Below are positions 1-9,256 of a stretch of DNA of 64,000 bases, piece by piece (position 1 is the first letter of the stretch; each line of letters opens with the position of its first letter). Under the pieces are notes generated by a model that was not told the origin of the DNA, ran no database searches, and saw nothing but the letters and a program-made list of their open reading frames with translations. The stretch is from Verrucomicrobiota bacterium (GTDB taxonomy: Bacteria; Verrucomicrobiota; Verrucomicrobiia; Opitutales; Opitutaceae). The stretch covers positions 1-64,000 of the forward strand of contig JAQGOP010000018.1 in assembly GCA_028293545.1 (NCBI GenBank). Reading direction: 5' to 3'. The position numbers and the translations under genes were made by a program.

Positions 1-1142
1 ACGTCGCGGCGCTGCCGAAGAGCGGCATCCGCGATTTCTTCGAGCTGGTCGCCGCGTTGAAGGGCCAGGACGTCATTTCGCTCGGCGTGGGCGAACCCGA
101 TTTCGTGACGCCGCAGCACATCCGCGACTATTCGATCGCTTGTATGACCAAGGGCCGGACGTCGTACACGTCGAACCTCGGCTTGATCGAACTGCGCGAG
201 GAAATCTCGCGGTACGTCGAAAAACATTTCCACGTCAGCTATCGTCCGACGGACCAGATTCTCGTGGCGGTCGGCGTCAGCGAAGCGCTCGACCTTGCGT
301 GCCGCGCGTTCATCAACCCCGGCGACAAGGTCATGTACCACCAGCCGTGTTACGTGAGTTATTACCCGAGCATCGCCCTCGCGCATGGCGAGGCGATCGC
401 GGTGCCGACTTATGCGAAGGACGACTTCGCGCTCACCGCGGAAGCCCTCCGCGCGGCGTGGAAGCCGGGCGCGAAGATGCTGATGCTGAACCTGCCGTGC
501 AACCCGACGGGCGGAACGTGCAGCCGCGAGCAACTCGAGAAGATCGCCGAATTCTGCCGTGAAAAAGACCTGCTCGTGTTGACGGACGAAATCTATTCGG
601 AGCTCACATTCGAAGGCACGCACACCAGCATCGCCAGCCTGCCGGGCATGGCCGACCGCACCATTTTCCTGCACGGTTTTTCGAAGGCCTTCGCCATGAC
701 CGGCTGGCGCATCGGCTACGCCTGCGGGCCGGCGACGCTGATCGATGCGATGATGAAGGTGCACCAGTACACGATGCTCTGCGCCTCAATCATCGCGCAG
801 GATGCCGCGCTCGAGGCGCTGCGCAGCGGGTGGGATGCCGTGGTCAAGATGCGCGAGCAATATCACCGCCGCCGTGACCTCATCGTCCGTCGCTTCAACG
901 AAATCGGCCTGAAGTGCCATCTGCCGCGCGGCTCCTTCTACGCCTTTCCCAACGTCACCTCGACGGGCATGTCCGAGAAGGATTTCGCGGTGGGGCTCCT
1001 CGAGAAACACAAGGTCGCGCTCGTCCCGGGCACCGGGTTCGGCGAAGGCGGTCGCGGGCATGTCCGCGCCTGTTTCGCCACGAATTACGAGCAGATCGCC
1101 ATCGCCTGCGACCGGATCGAGCAGTTCGTTGCGGGCCGGTAA
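1..1142 (+). CDS. Class I/II PLP aminotransferase, 5' truncated by window edge
   Basis: Fold-type I aminotransferase that transfers an amino group from an amino acid to a 2-oxo acid. The open frame runs to the left edge (VAALPKSGIRDFFELVAAL precedes the track's TTG start), so the gene begins outside the window. Visible family signatures are the N-terminal SLGVGEPDF, the NLPCNPTGG loop, the DEIYSEL segment with the PLP-contacting Asp, and [14 protein letters not shown] with the Schiff-base Lys. The C-terminal GTGFGEGGRGHVRACFA carries the substrate-carboxylate Arg. It is related to the second aminotransferase at 9810 but clearly divergent. Exact substrate is unknown; aromatic, aspartate or MalY/PatA-like specificity are all possible. 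Confidence 0.9.
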   Translation, partial: VAALPKSGIRDFFELVAALKGQDVISLGVGEPDFVTPQHIRDYSIACMTKGRTSYTSNLGLIELREEISRYVEKHFHVSYRPTDQILVAVGVSEALDLACRAFINPGDKVMYHQPCYVSYYPSIALAHGEAIAVPTYAKDDFALTAEALRAAWKPGAKMLMLNLPCNPTGGTCSREQLEKIAEFCREKDLLVLTDEIYSELTFEGTHTSIASLPGMADRTIFLHGFSKAFAMTGWRIGYACGPATLIDAMMKVHQYTMLCASIIAQDAALEALRSGWDAVVKMREQYHRRRDLIVRRFNEIGLKCHLPRGSFYAFPNVTSTGMSEKDFAVGLLEKHKVALVPGTGFGEGGRGHVRACFATNYEQIAIACDRIEQFVAGR

Positions 1143-1215
1143 GGCACTACCTCGGAGCTCGCAGGTCGCCCATCGAAGTTCGTCCAGAGAACCAGCCAGC
1201 CCCGATTCGAAACCA

Positions 1216-1240
1216 AGGTTTTCGCGCTGCGCGAAAACCT
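1216..1240. repeat. Perfect 11-bp hairpin upstream of der
   Basis: AGGTTTTCGCG, a 3-nt CTG loop, then CGCGAAAACCT. It lies in the 135-bp gap between the aminotransferase and der. There is no T-run after it, so it is not a canonical intrinsic terminator. It could be a Rho-dependent or processing structure, or an isolated mobile palindrome. Confidence 0.6.
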
Positions 1241-1277
1241 CTCGCTACCCACTACGCGCTACACCCATCGTCTTCCC

Positions 1278-2789
1278 GTGAACCGTACCGTTGCCATCGT
1301 CGGCCGACCCAATGTCGGCAAAAGCCGCCTGTTTAACCGACTGGCCAGGAAACGCATTTCAATCGTCCATGACCAGCCGGGCGTGACCCGCGACGTGATC
1401 TCCGCGGAAATCGCCGAGGGCGATTACACGCTGCTCGACACCGGCGGCATCGGCTACAAGGGCAAGGACACGCCGGCCGCCCTCACGGCGGCCTCGGAGG
1501 AACAGGTCAATTTCGCGATCGCGACGGCCGCGCTGATCCTCTTCGTGATCGATGGGCTCGAGGGCCTGACATCGCTCGACGAGAAAATCGCGGCCATGCT
1601 GCGGCGCGGCAAAAAGACCGTCCGCTTGGTGATCAACAAGGCGGATTTCGACGACGAGAAAATTGACCTGGCGCAGGCCTATCGGCTCGGTTTCGGCGAA
1701 CCTCTCCAGGTGTCGGCCGAGCACGGTCGCGGCGAAGCCGACCTTCGCGATGCGATTTACGAGGTACTGGGCGCCCCCGATGACACCGTGTCGATCCGTG
1801 ATCCCTCGGTTTCGCTCGGCGTGTGTTTCATCGGCCGACCCAACGTCGGAAAATCCTCGTTGAGCAACCGCCTGCTGCAAAGCGACCGGCTGATCGTGAG
1901 CGAGGTCCCCGGCACGACGCGCGACGCGGTGGAGCTGCCGTTCGATTTCAAGGGGCGCAACGGGAAGCTCTATCCGTTCCGCCTGATCGACACCGCCGGC
2001 ATCAAGGCCGCGACCAAGCTGGCTTCGCCGGTCGAATATTTTTCCCGGCTCCGGTCGCTCGATGCGATCAAGAACACCGACATCGTTTTCCTCGTGCTCG
2101 ACGCGATGGACGGCGTCACGCAGCAGGACAAGGCGATCGCCGGCGAAGCCGTCAAAGAGCACAAGCCGATCGTGATCGTCGTCAACAAATGGGACCTCGT
2201 GAAATCGGCGTTCAAGCGCCAGGGCGGTTTCGAACCCTACAAGAGCGAGCGCGACTACCGGGAAAAATACGAGCACGCGTTGTTCGAGCGGCTTTACTTC
2301 ACCCCCGGCTCGCCGGTCATTTTTGTCTCGGCGGTCAGCGGTTACGAAGTCGACCGCATGCTCAACGCCGCGGTGAAGCTCAACCGGCAGCAGGACTTGA
2401 AGCTGCCGACCGCGAAGCTCAACGCCGTGCTCGGCTATCTCACAGAGCGCACGCCTCCGCCCGCCGTCAGCGGCCGCCGTTTCCGGATTTATTACGCGAC
2501 CCAAACCGGCACGCGTCCGTTCCGGATCAAATTATTCTGCAATCGCGAGGAGAAGTTGACTGAGCAGTACCGGCGCTACCTCGAGGCCGGGCTGGTCAAG
2601 GAATTCGATCTCGCGGGCTGCCCGGTTTATTTCGACCTCGTGGGGAAGGAAAAGCACGAGCCCGGCACGCCTTACACGGGCAAGGCGGCGCTCGCCGAGA
2701 AACTGGAGAAACCCGAGAAGCACGAACCGAAGTGGAAGACGAGCGAGGCGGCCAAGGATGATCTCCGCCATGAAACTCTCGAAGACTGA
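1278..2789 (+). CDS. der: Ribosome-assembly GTPase Der (EngA)
   Basis: Double GTPase needed for 50S subunit maturation. Two G domains are visible, each with a P-loop GRPNVGKS (about residues 9-16 and 186-193), a DTGG or DTAG switch II and an NKxD base-specificity motif (NKAD, NKWD). A C-terminal KH-like domain follows (about 390-455), then a charged lysine/glutamate-rich tail typical of the family. At 503 aa it is slightly longer than the usual 440-490. The GTG start at 1278 puts the first P-loop at the expected distance. The 3' end overlaps the start of the next gene by 20 nt, suggesting co-transcription. Confidence 0.97.
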   Translation: MNRTVAIVGRPNVGKSRLFNRLARKRISIVHDQPGVTRDVISAEIAEGDYTLLDTGGIGYKGKDTPAALTAASEEQVNFAIATAALILFVIDGLEGLTSLDEKIAAMLRRGKKTVRLVINKADFDDEKIDLAQAYRLGFGEPLQVSAEHGRGEADLRDAIYEVLGAPDDTVSIRDPSVSLGVCFIGRPNVGKSSLSNRLLQSDRLIVSEVPGTTRDAVELPFDFKGRNGKLYPFRLIDTAGIKAATKLASPVEYFSRLRSLDAIKNTDIVFLVLDAMDGVTQQDKAIAGEAVKEHKPIVIVVNKWDLVKSAFKRQGGFEPYKSERDYREKYEHALFERLYFTPGSPVIFVSAVSGYEVDRMLNAAVKLNRQQDLKLPTAKLNAVLGYLTERTPPPAVSGRRFRIYYATQTGTRPFRIKLFCNREEKLTEQYRRYLEAGLVKEFDLAGCPVYFDLVGKEKHEPGTPYTGKAALAEKLEKPEKHEPKWKTSEAAKDDLRHETLED

Positions 2790-3687
2790 TTACCGCGGGG
2801 GCGAAGCCCTGGTGCTCTCGACCCGCGCGATTGAACTCGTGCTCCCGACGCAGGTCGGGCCGCGCGTCACCTCGCTGCGCTCGCTGAAGGGAAAGGCGGG
2901 AAATCTCCTGCTGGAATTCCCGGCGGACGAGAAGCGCTACCACGGGGTTTTCCTCCGCGGCGGACATCGCCTCTGGCATTCGCCGGAGGATATTGTCCGC
3001 ACCTACCAGCCCGACGACGAGCCGCTCACCGTCAAGCTGCTGCCGCAAGGTGTCTCGCTGGTTCAACCGACGGAAAAACTCACCGGCCTCCAGAAGGGCC
3101 TGAAGGTTGAGCTGCTCGGCGAGCGCACCATCAAAGTCACGCACACGCTCACTAACCGCGGACCTTGGGCGGTCGAATGCGCGCCGTGGGCCTTGACGAT
3201 GCTGCGAGCCGGAGGGGTGGGGGTGATCCCGCTTCTGCCGAAAGGAGACCACGCGAGCGGGGACCTGCTGCCGAATTATGCGTTGGTGCCGTGGACGTTC
3301 ACCGATTTGTCGCTGCCGGTGTGGCAGGTGCGCCGTGATTTTATCGGGATCGATGTCAGCCGGGCGAAAATAGCGCAGAAGCTCGGCCTCACGAATTATC
3401 CGGGATGGTCGGCCTACTGGAACGCGGGCACGACCTTCGTGAAATATTCGCCGGTGATTTTGGGTGCGCGTTATCCTGATCTCGGCAGCTGCTTCGAGGG
3501 ATTTACCAACGGTGCGTTCATCGAATTGGAGACGCTCGGGCCGCTCCAGGCGATCGCCCCGGGGAAGACGTCGACGCACGTCGAGCATTGGGCCGTGCTG
3601 GAGGGCGTGGCCAAGCCGGCCACGAATGCGGCCTTCGCTCATTCGCTCGCGCCGGCGGTGAACGCATGGCTCCGGACGCTGAAGTGA
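2770..3687 (+). CDS. Aldose-1-epimerase/DUF4380-like beta-sandwich protein
   Basis: About 305 aa, no signal peptide. The sequence begins with a strand-rich region (ALVLSTRAIELVLPTQVGPRVTSLR) resembling galactose-mutarotase-like or DUF4380 carbohydrate-binding proteins, followed by GGHRLWHSPE and a C-terminal EHWAVLEG segment. The function is inferred from fold-like pattern only; a sugar-epimerase or carbohydrate-recognition role is plausible, but I could not place catalytic His/Glu residues with confidence. Start choice: ATG 2770 is preferred, with AAGGA about 13 nt upstream; an in-frame ATG at 2758 is the alternative. It overlaps der by 20 nt and precedes fmt by about 46 nt. Confidence 0.75.
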   Translation: MKLSKTDYRGGEALVLSTRAIELVLPTQVGPRVTSLRSLKGKAGNLLLEFPADEKRYHGVFLRGGHRLWHSPEDIVRTYQPDDEPLTVKLLPQGVSLVQPTEKLTGLQKGLKVELLGERTIKVTHTLTNRGPWAVECAPWALTMLRAGGVGVIPLLPKGDHASGDLLPNYALVPWTFTDLSLPVWQVRRDFIGIDVSRAKIAQKLGLTNYPGWSAYWNAGTTFVKYSPVILGARYPDLGSCFEGFTNGAFIELETLGPLQAIAPGKTSTHVEHWAVLEGVAKPATNAAFAHSLAPAVNAWLRTLK

Positions 3688-3733
3688 TGGGTCGCCCGGC
3701 CACTCGTTCCTTGAGCGACGAAAAGAGCCAGCC

Positions 3734-4717
3734 ATGAGCGCGCCGCTTCGAATCGTTTTCCTGGGATCCGACGCGATCGCGCTCCCGCTGCTCAATTGGC
3801 TCGCGGGCGAAGGAAGACCCCTCGCGGAGGTCGTCGGCGTTTTCACGCAACCGGACCGTGCCGTGGGACGCGGCCAGAAGATCGCGGCCAACGAAATCAA
3901 GGGCTGGGCGCTGAACCTGGGCCTGCCGGTTTTCCAACCGGAGAAAATCACCGAGGCTGCCCGGCTCAGCCTGGCGGCGCTTAATGCGGACGTCGCGCTG
4001 GTCATGGCGTACGGCCATATTTTGCGCGACGACTTCATTGGTACGCCGCGATTGGGCACGCTGAACCTGCACACGTCGCTGCTCCCGAAATACCGCGGTG
4101 CGTCCCCGATCCAGGCCGCGATCGCGAGTGGTGAGCGGGAAACGGGGGTCACGCTCATGCGGATCGTGCGCAAGCTCGACGCCGGCCCCGTGGCCGATGT
4201 CGAACGGGTGAGCATCGACGGACTCGACACGGCGCTCGACGTGGAGGCTAAGCTCGCGCGGGCGTGCATTCCGCTGCTCGCGCGTTCGCTTCCCCCGCTG
4301 CGCGACGGCACGCTCGTTTTTTCCCCGCAGGATGAAACTGCCGTGACGTTCTGCCGGAAACTGGGGAAGGCCGACGGCGTCCTCGATTTTTCGGCGCCAG
4401 CCGGGGCCTTGGCCGCGCGCATCAACGGGCTCTTTCCCTGGCCCACCTGCACGATTTCCATCGGCGGCCAGCCGATCAAACTGGGCCTGGCCGATGCGAT
4501 CAAAGGGGCAGGGAATCCCGGCGAGGTGATCGGGCCGGATCATGCGGGCCTGCTGATCGGCACGTCCGCGGGTCTGCTCCGCTTGCGCCGACTACAGCGT
4601 CCGGGCGGAAGAATGCTTGCGGCGCCGGAATTCCTGCGTGGCTTCGCCGTGCCGATCGGCACGCCAATCGAATCCATCCCAATGCCCGAATTGGTGACGC
4701 TTCCCAAAATAGCGTAG
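3734..4717 (+). CDS. fmt: Methionyl-tRNA formyltransferase
   Basis: Formylates initiator Met-tRNA using 10-formyl-THF. The N-terminal Rossmann formyltransferase domain shows FTQPDRAVGRGQ and LNLHTSLLPKYRGASPIQ, with catalytic Asn111 and His113 by this start. VTLMRIVRKLDAGPV carries the third catalytic Asp. The C-terminal OB-like domain spans about 205-315. Length of 327 aa is normal. The stop codon TAG at 4715-4717 lies inside the GTAG head of a REP-like palindrome (next entry), so the last codon context comes from the repeat. Confidence 0.97.
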   Translation: MSAPLRIVFLGSDAIALPLLNWLAGEGRPLAEVVGVFTQPDRAVGRGQKIAANEIKGWALNLGLPVFQPEKITEAARLSLAALNADVALVMAYGHILRDDFIGTPRLGTLNLHTSLLPKYRGASPIQAAIASGERETGVTLMRIVRKLDAGPVADVERVSIDGLDTALDVEAKLARACIPLLARSLPPLRDGTLVFSPQDETAVTFCRKLGKADGVLDFSAPAGALAARINGLFPWPTCTISIGGQPIKLGLADAIKGAGNPGEVIGPDHAGLLIGTSAGLLRLRRLQRPGGRMLAAPEFLRGFAVPIGTPIESIPMPELVTLPKIA

Positions 4718-4740
4718 CGCCGGTCTCCGACCGGCTCGTT
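4714..4740 (+). repeat. REP-like palindrome, family B (GTAGCGCCGGTCTCCGACCGG)
   Basis: GTAG head followed by the palindrome CCGGTCTCCGACCGG. The TAG of the head is the fmt stop codon. Related copies are at 20107, 20702, 38677 and 60031. The GTAG tetranucleotide before an imperfect palindrome is the published hallmark of REPs mobilised by REP-associated tyrosine transposases (RAYT). Confidence 0.75.
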
Positions 4741-5028
4741 CAACTCCGCCTTTCCGGCCGGTAGGAGAAATGGCCAGGGCCTCCGGAATATTTCGCCGTA
4801 AGGAAGCGCAGTTTTCAGCGGCTACCCAGGAGAACGGGGAGCGCTTATGAGCGCTCGGAAGTTTTGATGGCACCTTCAGGGACTCGCGCTTCTTTTTGCC
4901 TTCAATCCTGCGAGGTTCGATGCGGCATTCGCGTTCATTCGCGTCATTCGCAGTTAAAAAATCCGGGATTTACCCTCGGCTCAAGTAGTCGCTTGTTTTT
5001 GGGAACGCGTTTCCGCAAGCTCCGCGCC
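4741..5028. other. Intergenic region with repeat debris
   Basis: About 290 bp without a gene. It holds a GAGCGCTtatgAGCGCTC palindrome near 4840-4858, related to the GCGCTTATAAGCGC core of the 242-bp repeat at 24794. It also holds a CGTTCATTCGCGTCATTCGCAGTTAAAAA stretch (about 4931-4960) of a degenerate family seen again near 9640, 11060, 32097, 34340 and 34774. The upstream extension of the next ORF (from 4864) runs through this repeat material and is not believed to be coding. Confidence 0.5.
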
Positions 5029-5583
5029 ATGTTGAAATGGCTGCTGTTGGGACTTGGCTTGAGCGTCGGCGCATTCGCGCAGGCGCCGTTATCACAGGTG
5101 GAAATTGCGAACATGCGCGAAGACATGCGCGGGCTGGTGCAGCGCGTCGGCGAGCTCGGCCTGCGGATTGAACAGCTCGAACGCCAGAACGCCGAGCTTC
5201 GCGAAAAGACCAACGCCGCGATGCCCGCCTACGCCACGCTCGCGCAGTTGAACGACGCCATCATCGACCTGAAGCACGCGATCGCGGCAGGCGATACCGC
5301 GGGCGCCGAGCGGACTTCCGCACAGATCAAGAAATTGGGCGAGGCGACCAACGCCGCGATCGACTCGCTTGCGAAAGGCATGGCAACGCGCCCGACCGTA
5401 CCCACGACTTTTAGCGATACCTTCCCGAAGGAAGGCGTCAGCTACACCGTCCAGAAAGGCGACACTCTTGCTGTGATCGCCAAGAAAACCGGCGCGCGGA
5501 CGCAGGACATCATCAATGCGAACAAGATCGTCGATCCTTCGCGCATTGTTGCCGGCCAGACACTCTTCATCCCCATCAAATAA
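5029..5583 (+). CDS. Secreted coiled-coil protein with C-terminal LysM domain
   Basis: 184 aa when started at ATG 5029. This start gives a clean signal peptide (MLKWLLLGLGLSVGAFAQA), whereas the longer track ORF begins in repeat debris. After the signal comes a predicted coiled coil (about 25-60, ENMRED...QLERQNAELREK style heptads) and a second helical stretch. A LysM domain follows (about 136-182, SYTVQKGDTLAVIAKKTG ... ILINANKI-like), expected to bind peptidoglycan. Probably periplasmic and cell-wall associated. The stop is 4 nt from the parB start, so co-transcription with the segregation gene is likely. Confidence 0.85.
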   Translation: MLKWLLLGLGLSVGAFAQAPLSQVEIANMREDMRGLVQRVGELGLRIEQLERQNAELREKTNAAMPAYATLAQLNDAIIDLKHAIAAGDTAGAERTSAQIKKLGEATNAAIDSLAKGMATRPTVPTTFSDTFPKEGVSYTVQKGDTLAVIAKKTGARTQDIINANKIVDPSRIVAGQTLFIPIK

Positions 5584-5587
5584 TCGC

Positions 5588-6514
5588 ATGGCCGCAGCCT
5601 CCAAATCACGCCTCGGCCGAGGACTCGGCGGCCTCATCGCCAGCGCCGCTCCCGCCGCTGCTCCCACCCCCAAAACCGAGGCAGCCCCGGTCGCCGTGGT
5701 CACAGTGACGTCGGCTCCCGGTTACCAGGAAATCGCCGTGCACCTCGTCGAGCCCAGCCCATACCAGGCGCGCCGGGAAATTCCCGCCGACCAGCTCAGC
5801 GAACTCGCCGAGAGCATTCGCTCGGAAGGCCTGCTCCAGCCGATCGTGGTGCGGAAGTCAGGCGACAAATTCCAGCTGATCGCCGGCGAGCGTCGCTGGC
5901 GCGCATTCCAACAGCTCAAGCTCAAGGCCATCCCGGCGCGCATCGTCGAGGCGAGCAACGCCTCATCCGCCGCGCTCGGTTTGATCGAGAACCTCCAGCG
6001 CGAGGGCCTGAACCCGATCGAAGAGGCACATGGCTACGCGAGCCTGATCCGCGACTTCGACCTTACCCAGGAATCCGCCGCCGATCGCGTCGGCAAGGCG
6101 CGGGCGACCGTCGCGAACACGCTTCGGCTGCTTTCGCTCGATGCCGAGATCCAGGGGTTTGTCGGAAAAGATCTGCTCAGCGTCGGGCATGCTAAAGTCC
6201 TGCTTGGCATCGGCGACACCGCGCACCGGGCCGTGCTCGCACGCCGGGTGATCGAGGAGGGGCTCAGCGTCCGCGCCACCGAGAAACTGGTCCAGGAACG
6301 CAAGGCGACGTCCGGCTCGACCAAGGCTTCCAAGGCCAAGGGCGTATCCGCGAAGGACGCCGAGGCCGTCGCCGGGATCGAAAAGAAACTGAGCTCCCAC
6401 CTTGGGTCGCGCGTGGCGGTCCTGCACACGCCGAAAAAGGGTCGAATCGTCATCGAATACCATGGCAACGAGGATCTTCAGCGGTTGCTGGAGAAGCTGG
6501 GGATCGAAACCTGA
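5588..6514 (+). CDS. parB: Chromosome-partitioning protein ParB
   Basis: Centromere (parS)-binding CTPase. The N-terminus has the Arg-rich GRGLGGL ParA-interaction motif, then the ParB/Srx domain with PYQARREI and GERRWRA (CTP-binding box). IENLQREGLNPIEEA and an HTH follow (about 160-205), ending in the dimerisation domain. ATG 5588 is chosen because MAAASKSRLGRGLGGL is the standard ParB N-terminus; the track ORF starts inside the upstream LysM gene. 308 aa is typical. parA is not adjacent here. Confidence 0.95.
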   Translation: MAAASKSRLGRGLGGLIASAAPAAAPTPKTEAAPVAVVTVTSAPGYQEIAVHLVEPSPYQARREIPADQLSELAESIRSEGLLQPIVVRKSGDKFQLIAGERRWRAFQQLKLKAIPARIVEASNASSAALGLIENLQREGLNPIEEAHGYASLIRDFDLTQESAADRVGKARATVANTLRLLSLDAEIQGFVGKDLLSVGHAKVLLGIGDTAHRAVLARRVIEEGLSVRATEKLVQERKATSGSTKASKAKGVSAKDAEAVAGIEKKLSSHLGSRVAVLHTPKKGRIVIEYHGNEDLQRLLEKLGIET

Positions 6515-6581
6515 CCGCTCGCAACCTCCTGAACCCGGCATTGACAAGTTCCGCGCGCGGCTGATTTTCTGACCCTTTCAC

Positions 6582-6944
6582 ATGAGCATCCTCCTCTCCA
6601 TCCTGACGGTGGTCTTGATCATCATCTCGGTTTTCCTCGTCCTCGTCGTTCTCGCCCAGAAGGCCAAGACCGATGGCGGCGTGGGCGCGGCCCTGGGTGG
6701 CGGCATGACGGAAGCGACCTTCGGCGCTGACACTGGCAACGTGTTGAGCAAGGCGACGATCAACGCCGCCGTCGCGTTCTTCATCCTCAGCTTCGTGCTC
6801 TATCTCGGCCACATTTACGTTCGCAAGCATGCCGCCGTTTCCACTGGCGATGCCCTTCCGACGATTGCCGCTCCCGCGAGCACGTCACCCGCGCCGACCG
6901 TGCCCGGCGCGCAGCCCGCCCCGGTTCCGCCCGCGAAGCCCTGA
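6582..6944 (+). CDS. secG: Preprotein translocase subunit SecG
   Basis: Small two-TM SecYEG auxiliary subunit. TM1 is MSILLSILTVVLIIISVFLVLVVLAQ. It is followed by the conserved cytoplasmic loop KTDGGVGAALGGG...FGADTGNVLSKAT, then TM2 (AAVAFFILSFVLYLGHIY). A Pro/Ala-rich C-terminal tail of about 35 residues is longer than in E. coli. A strong intrinsic terminator starts 24 nt after the stop. Confidence 0.95.
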   Translation: MSILLSILTVVLIIISVFLVLVVLAQKAKTDGGVGAALGGGMTEATFGADTGNVLSKATINAAVAFFILSFVLYLGHIYVRKHAAVSTGDALPTIAAPASTSPAPTVPGAQPAPVPPAKP

Positions 6945-6948
6945 GCTC

Positions 6949-7836
6949 ATGCTCGTTTTGCCGCACACGCCCGCCTTTATTCGGCGGGCGTTTTTTATTT
7001 CCATCTCGCTCGCGACGCTGATCGCGCAGGCCGGGCCGCCGCCGACCGCGACGCCGCCCCCGGCCAATTACCTCCAGTTCGGCCAGCCCGACCAGGAGGA
7101 GGGGCGAAAAGTCCTCGCGGCATTTCGACGGGCCGGAATTCCGGGGCAGTATTATCTCGAATTCGATATCCGGGTGATGCCTCGTCGCGGCGAGGAACGC
7201 GTGCTCGCCGGCAAGCTTTGGGGCAGTCGCAACGACGAGGGACCGATCAGCCGCGTCGCGGTCACCGCGGAGAAAGGCGAACGTCGCCTGCTGATTCAAA
7301 ACGGTGAGGACGCCGCAGTCTGGAGCGTCGACCTTGGCGGCGCTTCGACGAACACGCGAATCGTCGATTCGTTTGAGCCGCTCGTGCCCGGGATCGAACT
7401 CACCGCCTTCGAACTCCAGATGCCGTATGTGTATTGGCCCGACGCAACCTTGGAACGGGTGAGCCGGGTCCGGAGCCGTCCCGCGCATGTCTTCTTCTTT
7501 CGCCCGCCAGCGGCCTGGGCGGCGCAGCATCCCGATATCCGGGGCGTGCGGGCGTATCTCGACACGCAGTTCAACGTACCGGTGCAAAGCGAAATAATCG
7601 GGCAGGACCAGCGGGTGTTGCGGACCTTGTCGCTGGTCGACCTGGCCAAGGTCGGTGACCAATACATCCCGAAGTCGATCGACCTCCGCAACGACCAGAC
7701 GCGCGACAAGGTGCGTTTCCAAGTGACGGGCGCCGCGTTGAATTCGTCGTTCAAGGCGAACATTTTTGAACCGGGCCAACTCACTGAACCGGTGCCGGCA
7801 CCGCCGCCAAAGCAGATCATGATCATCGGAGGGTGA
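6949..7836 (+). CDS. LolA-like outer-membrane lipoprotein-sorting family protein
   Basis: 295 aa from ATG 6949. The N-terminus FIRRAFFISISLATLIAQA reads as a Sec signal with a twin Arg. The mature part (QEEGRKVLAAFRRAGIPGQYYLEFDIRVMPR...) and the C-terminal RVLRTLSLVDLAKVGDQYIPKSIDLRN...DKVRFQVTGAALN resemble the periplasmic 'outer membrane lipoprotein-sorting' family, where an unusual half-barrel carries hydrophobic cargo. The start is uncertain because the secG terminator overlaps codons 7-16. No other good start gives a signal peptide, so 6949 is kept. Confidence 0.75.
   Translation: MLVLPHTPAFIRRAFFISISLATLIAQAGPPPTATPPPANYLQFGQPDQEEGRKVLAAFRRAGIPGQYYLEFDIRVMPRRGEERVLAGKLWGSRNDEGPISRVAVTAEKGERRLLIQNGEDAAVWSVDLGGASTNTRIVDSFEPLVPGIELTAFELQMPYVYWPDATLERVSRVRSRPAHVFFFRPPAAWAAQHPDIRGVRAYLDTQFNVPVQSEIIGQDQRVLRTLSLVDLAKVGDQYIPKSIDLRNDQTRDKVRFQVTGAALNSSFKANIFEPGQLTEPVPAPPPKQIMIIGG
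6968..6999 (+). terminator. Intrinsic terminator of secG
   Basis: Perfect 8-bp stem CGCCCGCC/GGCGGGCG with a 7-nt loop, then TTTTTTATTT. It lies inside the first codons of the next ORF (start 6949), so the terminator sequence is also the coding sequence of that protein's N-terminal region. Confidence 0.85.
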
Positions 7837-7995
7837 GCTGGGCGACGCAGTCGCGCGCGGAGCGGGTTGTCGCCGATGCGCTGAGATGCTCCGACCGGGT
7901 TCAACCTCGAGCTGCCTCGCCCGACGCGCTGTTTATCTTCGCCGAGTCTTAGGCTCCGACGGATCGCTCAACGCGATGGGACCGACGCGGTCCAA

Positions 7996-9126
7996 CTATT
8001 TCAGCACCAGCTCGGTCGTGGCGTCGAAGAGGTGCGCGGTGTCCATGCGCAAGGTGACCTTGACCTTCTGGTTCACTTCAAAGCGATCGGTGGGGCGCAC
8101 GCGCGCGATGAAAGAGTGGGCGCCGCTGTCGAGGTACAGGTAGGTTTCCGAACCCATCGGCTCGGAAACTTCCACGGTGACATCGATCGTGTGCGCCGGA
8201 TTCGGTGAGGTGAGCGTGAGGGAATCCTGGACGTCCTCCGGCCGGATGCCGAGGACCACGGGCTTGTCGACATGCCCCGCCGCCTTCGCCGCGAGGGCTT
8301 CGCCGAGTTGCACGGTGACCGGGGTGCCCTTGGTGTTGTCTTCGATGAAGGAAAGATGATTGCCGACGCGCCTGATCGAGCCCTTGAAGAAATTCATGGG
8401 CGGGCTGCCGATGAACCCGGCCACGTACATGTTTTCCGGGTGGTTGTAGAGCTCCAGCGGCGCAGCAACCTGCATGATATTGCCGTCCTTCATCACGCAG
8501 ATGCGGTCGCCCATCGTCATGGCTTCGACCTGGTCGTGCGTGACGTAGATCATCGTGGCGCCGAGGCGCGCATGGAGCTTGGAAATTTCCGTGCGCGTGG
8601 AGACGCGCATTTTCGCGTCGAGATTGGAAAGCGGTTCGTCGAAGAGGAAAACCTTCGGCTTGCGGACGATGGCGCGGCCGACGGCGACGCGCTGGCGTTG
8701 TCCGCCGGAAAGGGCCTTGGGCTTGCGCTCGAGGTAGTCGGTCAGCCCCAGCATCGTGGCGGCTTCGCGCACGCGCGCATCGATTTCCGCCTTGGGAAAT
8801 TTCCGCAGCTTCAGGCCGAACGCCATGTTGTCGTAGACCGACATATGCGGGTAGAGCGCGTAATTCTGGAAGACCATCGCGATGTCCCGGTCCTTCGGGA
8901 GCACGTTGTTGACGACCTTGCCGTCGATGGAAATGGCTCCGCCGGAAATTTCCTCGAGCCCCGCGATCATGCGCAGCGTGGTGGATTTCCCGCAGCCGGA
9001 TGGGCCGACCAACACCATGAACTCCCTGTCCTCGACCGTCAGATTGATACTGTTTACCGCCCGGACCCCCGGGCCACTTTTCTCAGGATAAATTTTTACG
9101 AGGTCTTCGATAATGACTTTGGCCAT
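7996..9126 (-). CDS. Sugar ABC transporter ATP-binding protein (MalK/UgpC type)
   Basis: 376-aa ATPase that energises a carbohydrate importer. Walker [10 protein letters not shown] (about 41-49), Q-loop [14 protein letters not shown], signature [14 protein letters not shown], Walker [13 protein letters not shown], and H-loop THDQ are all present. A C-terminal MOP/TOBE regulatory domain follows with LGIRPEDV. Start at 9126 ([14 protein letters not shown]) is the family start; the track ORF extends upstream into a divergent promoter. No permeases or binding protein lie alongside, so it probably serves several transporters in trans, as MsmK does. Confidence 0.93.
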   Translation of the reverse strand: MAKVIIEDLVKIYPEKSGPGVRAVNSINLTVEDREFMVLVGPSGCGKSTTLRMIAGLEEISGGAISIDGKVVNNVLPKDRDIAMVFQNYALYPHMSVYDNMAFGLKLRKFPKAEIDARVREAATMLGLTDYLERKPKALSGGQRQRVAVGRAIVRKPKVFLFDEPLSNLDAKMRVSTRTEISKLHARLGATMIYVTHDQVEAMTMGDRICVMKDGNIMQVAAPLELYNHPENMYVAGFIGSPPMNFFKGSIRRVGNHLSFIEDNTKGTPVTVQLGEALAAKAAGHVDKPVVLGIRPEDVQDSLTLTSPNPAHTIDVTVEVSEPMGSETYLYLDSGAHSFIARVRPTDRFEVNQKVKVTLRMDTAHLFDATTELVLK

Positions 9127-9256
9127 GGGGTGGGGAAAAGTAGCTGACGCTGCGAAACTCGGGGAAAGCCGTAATGAGTCAATTTTTATGTCCGGCGATT
9201 TTTCATTGCTCCGCTGCAAACGCGCGCCCCTGATGTCGCTGCGCTGATCCACTGAC

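Noticed and set aside
2596-4503. 635-aa minus-strand ORF opposite der, the epimerase-like gene and fmt
   Set aside because: Antisense shadow with low-complexity composition; overlapping real genes have clear motifs.
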